Source: Pomacea canaliculata (lineage: Eukaryota > Mollusca > Gastropoda > Architaenioglossa > Ampullariidae). Taken from it: a DNA stretch of 64,000 nucleotides. This document shows positions 62,546 to 64,000 of the stretch, one piece after another; within the stretch, counting starts at the first letter, position 1; each line of letters starts with the position of its first letter. Made by a program: the position numbers and the translations under genes. Below the pieces are notes generated by a model. The model was not told where the DNA came from and did no database searches. It saw only the letters and a list, made by a program, of their open reading frames with translations. Location: positions 8,734,342 to 8,798,341 of the forward strand of contig NC_037598.1 of assembly GCF_003073045.1 (NCBI RefSeq), written 5' to 3'.

Positions 62546-62683
62546 AATTTTACAAACCTAATGACTCAATAAGTTTTTTTTTCCATTGGGACAATTTTAA
62601 AAATGGATGATTAAAACTTGTAAAAAAAAAAAAACCAAAAAAAACAACAACTCAGTTTTCGATGTTCCCCGTTAAGCAACTGG

Positions 62684-63635
62684 TCAGGATGACACGTCTT
62701 GAAAAAGAATACTTTTTAGCCTTTTCCTTCTTTCCTTCTGTACTTTCGTGTGAATAAGAATTTTGATGTCTTGGCTAGTGGCATTCTGGTTATTTCTTTT
62801 CCACAGGCAACTCCTTCTTCCAGGCCATCTTATTCCCAGAATATGGCATAGGAATCGGTTGGTAAAGGTCTGGAGCTTGTTGTTGGTGGTATTTATCACT
62901 CTCCAGCTTTCAGAACCATACAATAGGACTGCTTTCACATTGGTGTTGAAGCATAAGCTGTTGAAAACATGCCTGACCTTGTTGATGCGGCTTTTAATGT
63001 CATCATCCGCTCCACCATCCTTGTTGACAATACTCCCCAGATACATGAACCGGTCTGTTTCTAGGATGTTCTCTCCTTGAAGTTACATTGGGAGTTCCTG
63101 CTTGTTGTTGATTCTCATCACTTCGGTCTTCTTTCTGTTGACCTTTAAGCCAGTCTTCTCTGCTTCCTGGGCTAGCTCACTCATTTTGGTTTGTGCTTGT
63201 TGTTGCCGATGAGATAGAAGACCGTTGTCATTTGCAAAGCCCAGGTCCCCTAGCTATTTGGTGAAGGTCCACTGGATACCGGTGTTGTTGTCTTGGGTTG
63301 TCTTACGCATAATCCAGTCTATGACCATCATCAGGAAGATTGTTGGTGCTAATATTCAACCCTGTCGTACGCCGGTCTTCACTACAAAAGGTGGTTGCTG
63401 TTATTTCCTGGTCTGGCTTTAATGCTTCTGAGGATTGGCCATCTGGGCCTGCTGCTTTGCCACTTTTCATGTTTTTGGCAGCTTTGATAATATCTGTGTT
63501 AGTGGGAGGGCTGGTGTTGACATGATGTTGTTCTGTTGCTGGTGGTATGTCAGGTAAAGAAGCAACATTGCACCTCTCCTCACTCGGACATCTTGAAGAC
63601 TCCTTCTCCACTTTCAAGCAACTGTTATATGGCAA
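62684..63635 (-). mobile_element. RTE-type LINE remnant
   Basis: Read on the minus strand: SGKAAGPDGQSSEALKPD, then KTGVRQG followed by a stop and ILAPTIFLMMVIDWIM, then NRKKTEVMRINNKQ, MYLGSIVNKDGGADDDIKSR and LLYGSESWRV. These are standard RTE-clade endonuclease-reverse-transcriptase segments. The central palm with the YEKAFD-like motif is missing, so there is an internal deletion near 63400, plus several stops and frame changes. Truncated at both ends. Confidence 0.85.
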
Positions 63636-63639
63636 ATAT

Positions 63640-64000
63640 TATTTATCAGTTCCATATTCTTACCATTTACTTAAATTTAATTACTCCTGCTTCCATACAA
63701 ATCAAACCCAAAACAAAACAGTTATGGTATTAACATTTTTGTTTTTTTCCACCGATGATCAACTGCACGTTTTCCCTCAGCTGCCTCACTCTCTCTACCC
63801 ACCCATCCTTTTCTCATTACTAACCCCATCAGTATCATTAACTACACTTATGCGGCTAGTTTGACCCACTAACATTTTGAATCACCACACCCTTAAGCGC
63901 ACAGCATGAACATTTGACATGTGACTCACATGACTCATACAATCACGTGCCAACATGAAACATTTTCCAGAAAAGAAAGGGACACCTCAAATTTTGTTTA
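63640..64000. other. Window end, nothing recognised
   Basis: AT-rich sequence after the RTE remnant without family signatures or convincing exons. Confidence 0.5.

Overview
The window looks like an AT-rich invertebrate genome, most likely a mollusc and probably a gastropod. The evidence is short exons in long AT-rich introns, a perforin-2/MPEG1 gene with an animal exon-intron layout, LINE remnants of several clades, a hAT-type MITE and many microsatellites. The species cannot be fixed from sequence alone. There is no prokaryotic gene organisation, and no CRISPR array, rRNA or tRNA gene was found.

From 1 to about 50 kb lies a tandem cluster of paralogous single-pass membrane receptors. The full layout is: signal peptide; two copies of a module made of a small Cys-rich exon plus an FTP (fucolectin/tachylectin-4/pentraxin-1, F5/8C-like) domain split over two exons; a six-Cys EGF-like exon; a repetitive Thr/Ser/Pro stalk with the transmembrane helix; a basic juxtamembrane exon; and an acidic tail with conserved tyrosines. 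I call the copies A to F. A (minus) is cut by the window edge. B (minus, 14797-6520, 629 aa), C (minus, 26663-18294, 559 aa) and F (minus, 49838-39431, 639 aa) have 11 coding exons each and stay in frame from ATG to stop. D (plus, 28106-32106, 369 aa) is inverted, with one FTP module and no EGF exon. E (minus, 37300-35037) is a decayed 3' half. A seventh relic is a plus-strand fragment of an FTP exon at 16355-16444. C and F sit in one segmental duplication, and B and E share another. F later gained a 436-bp hAT MITE and other insertions that C lacks.

From 52.7 to 58.6 kb is a complete perforin-2/MPEG1 gene (plus, coding exons 54122-57784, 734 aa). It has a candidate non-coding first exon and an ISRE-like site upstream. 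A pore-forming immune effector beside variable lectin-like receptors suggests an innate-immunity neighbourhood, though adjacency does not prove a shared function.

From 60 to 63.6 kb are two broken LINEs, an L1/Tx1-type ORF2 (plus) and an RTE-type element (minus). Remnants of CR1/L2-like LINE 3' ends lie at 3.7-5.1 kb and 15.4 kb.

All receptor exon boundaries were placed by hand from GT/AG sites, conservation between paralogues and phase closure. They need transcript confirmation.
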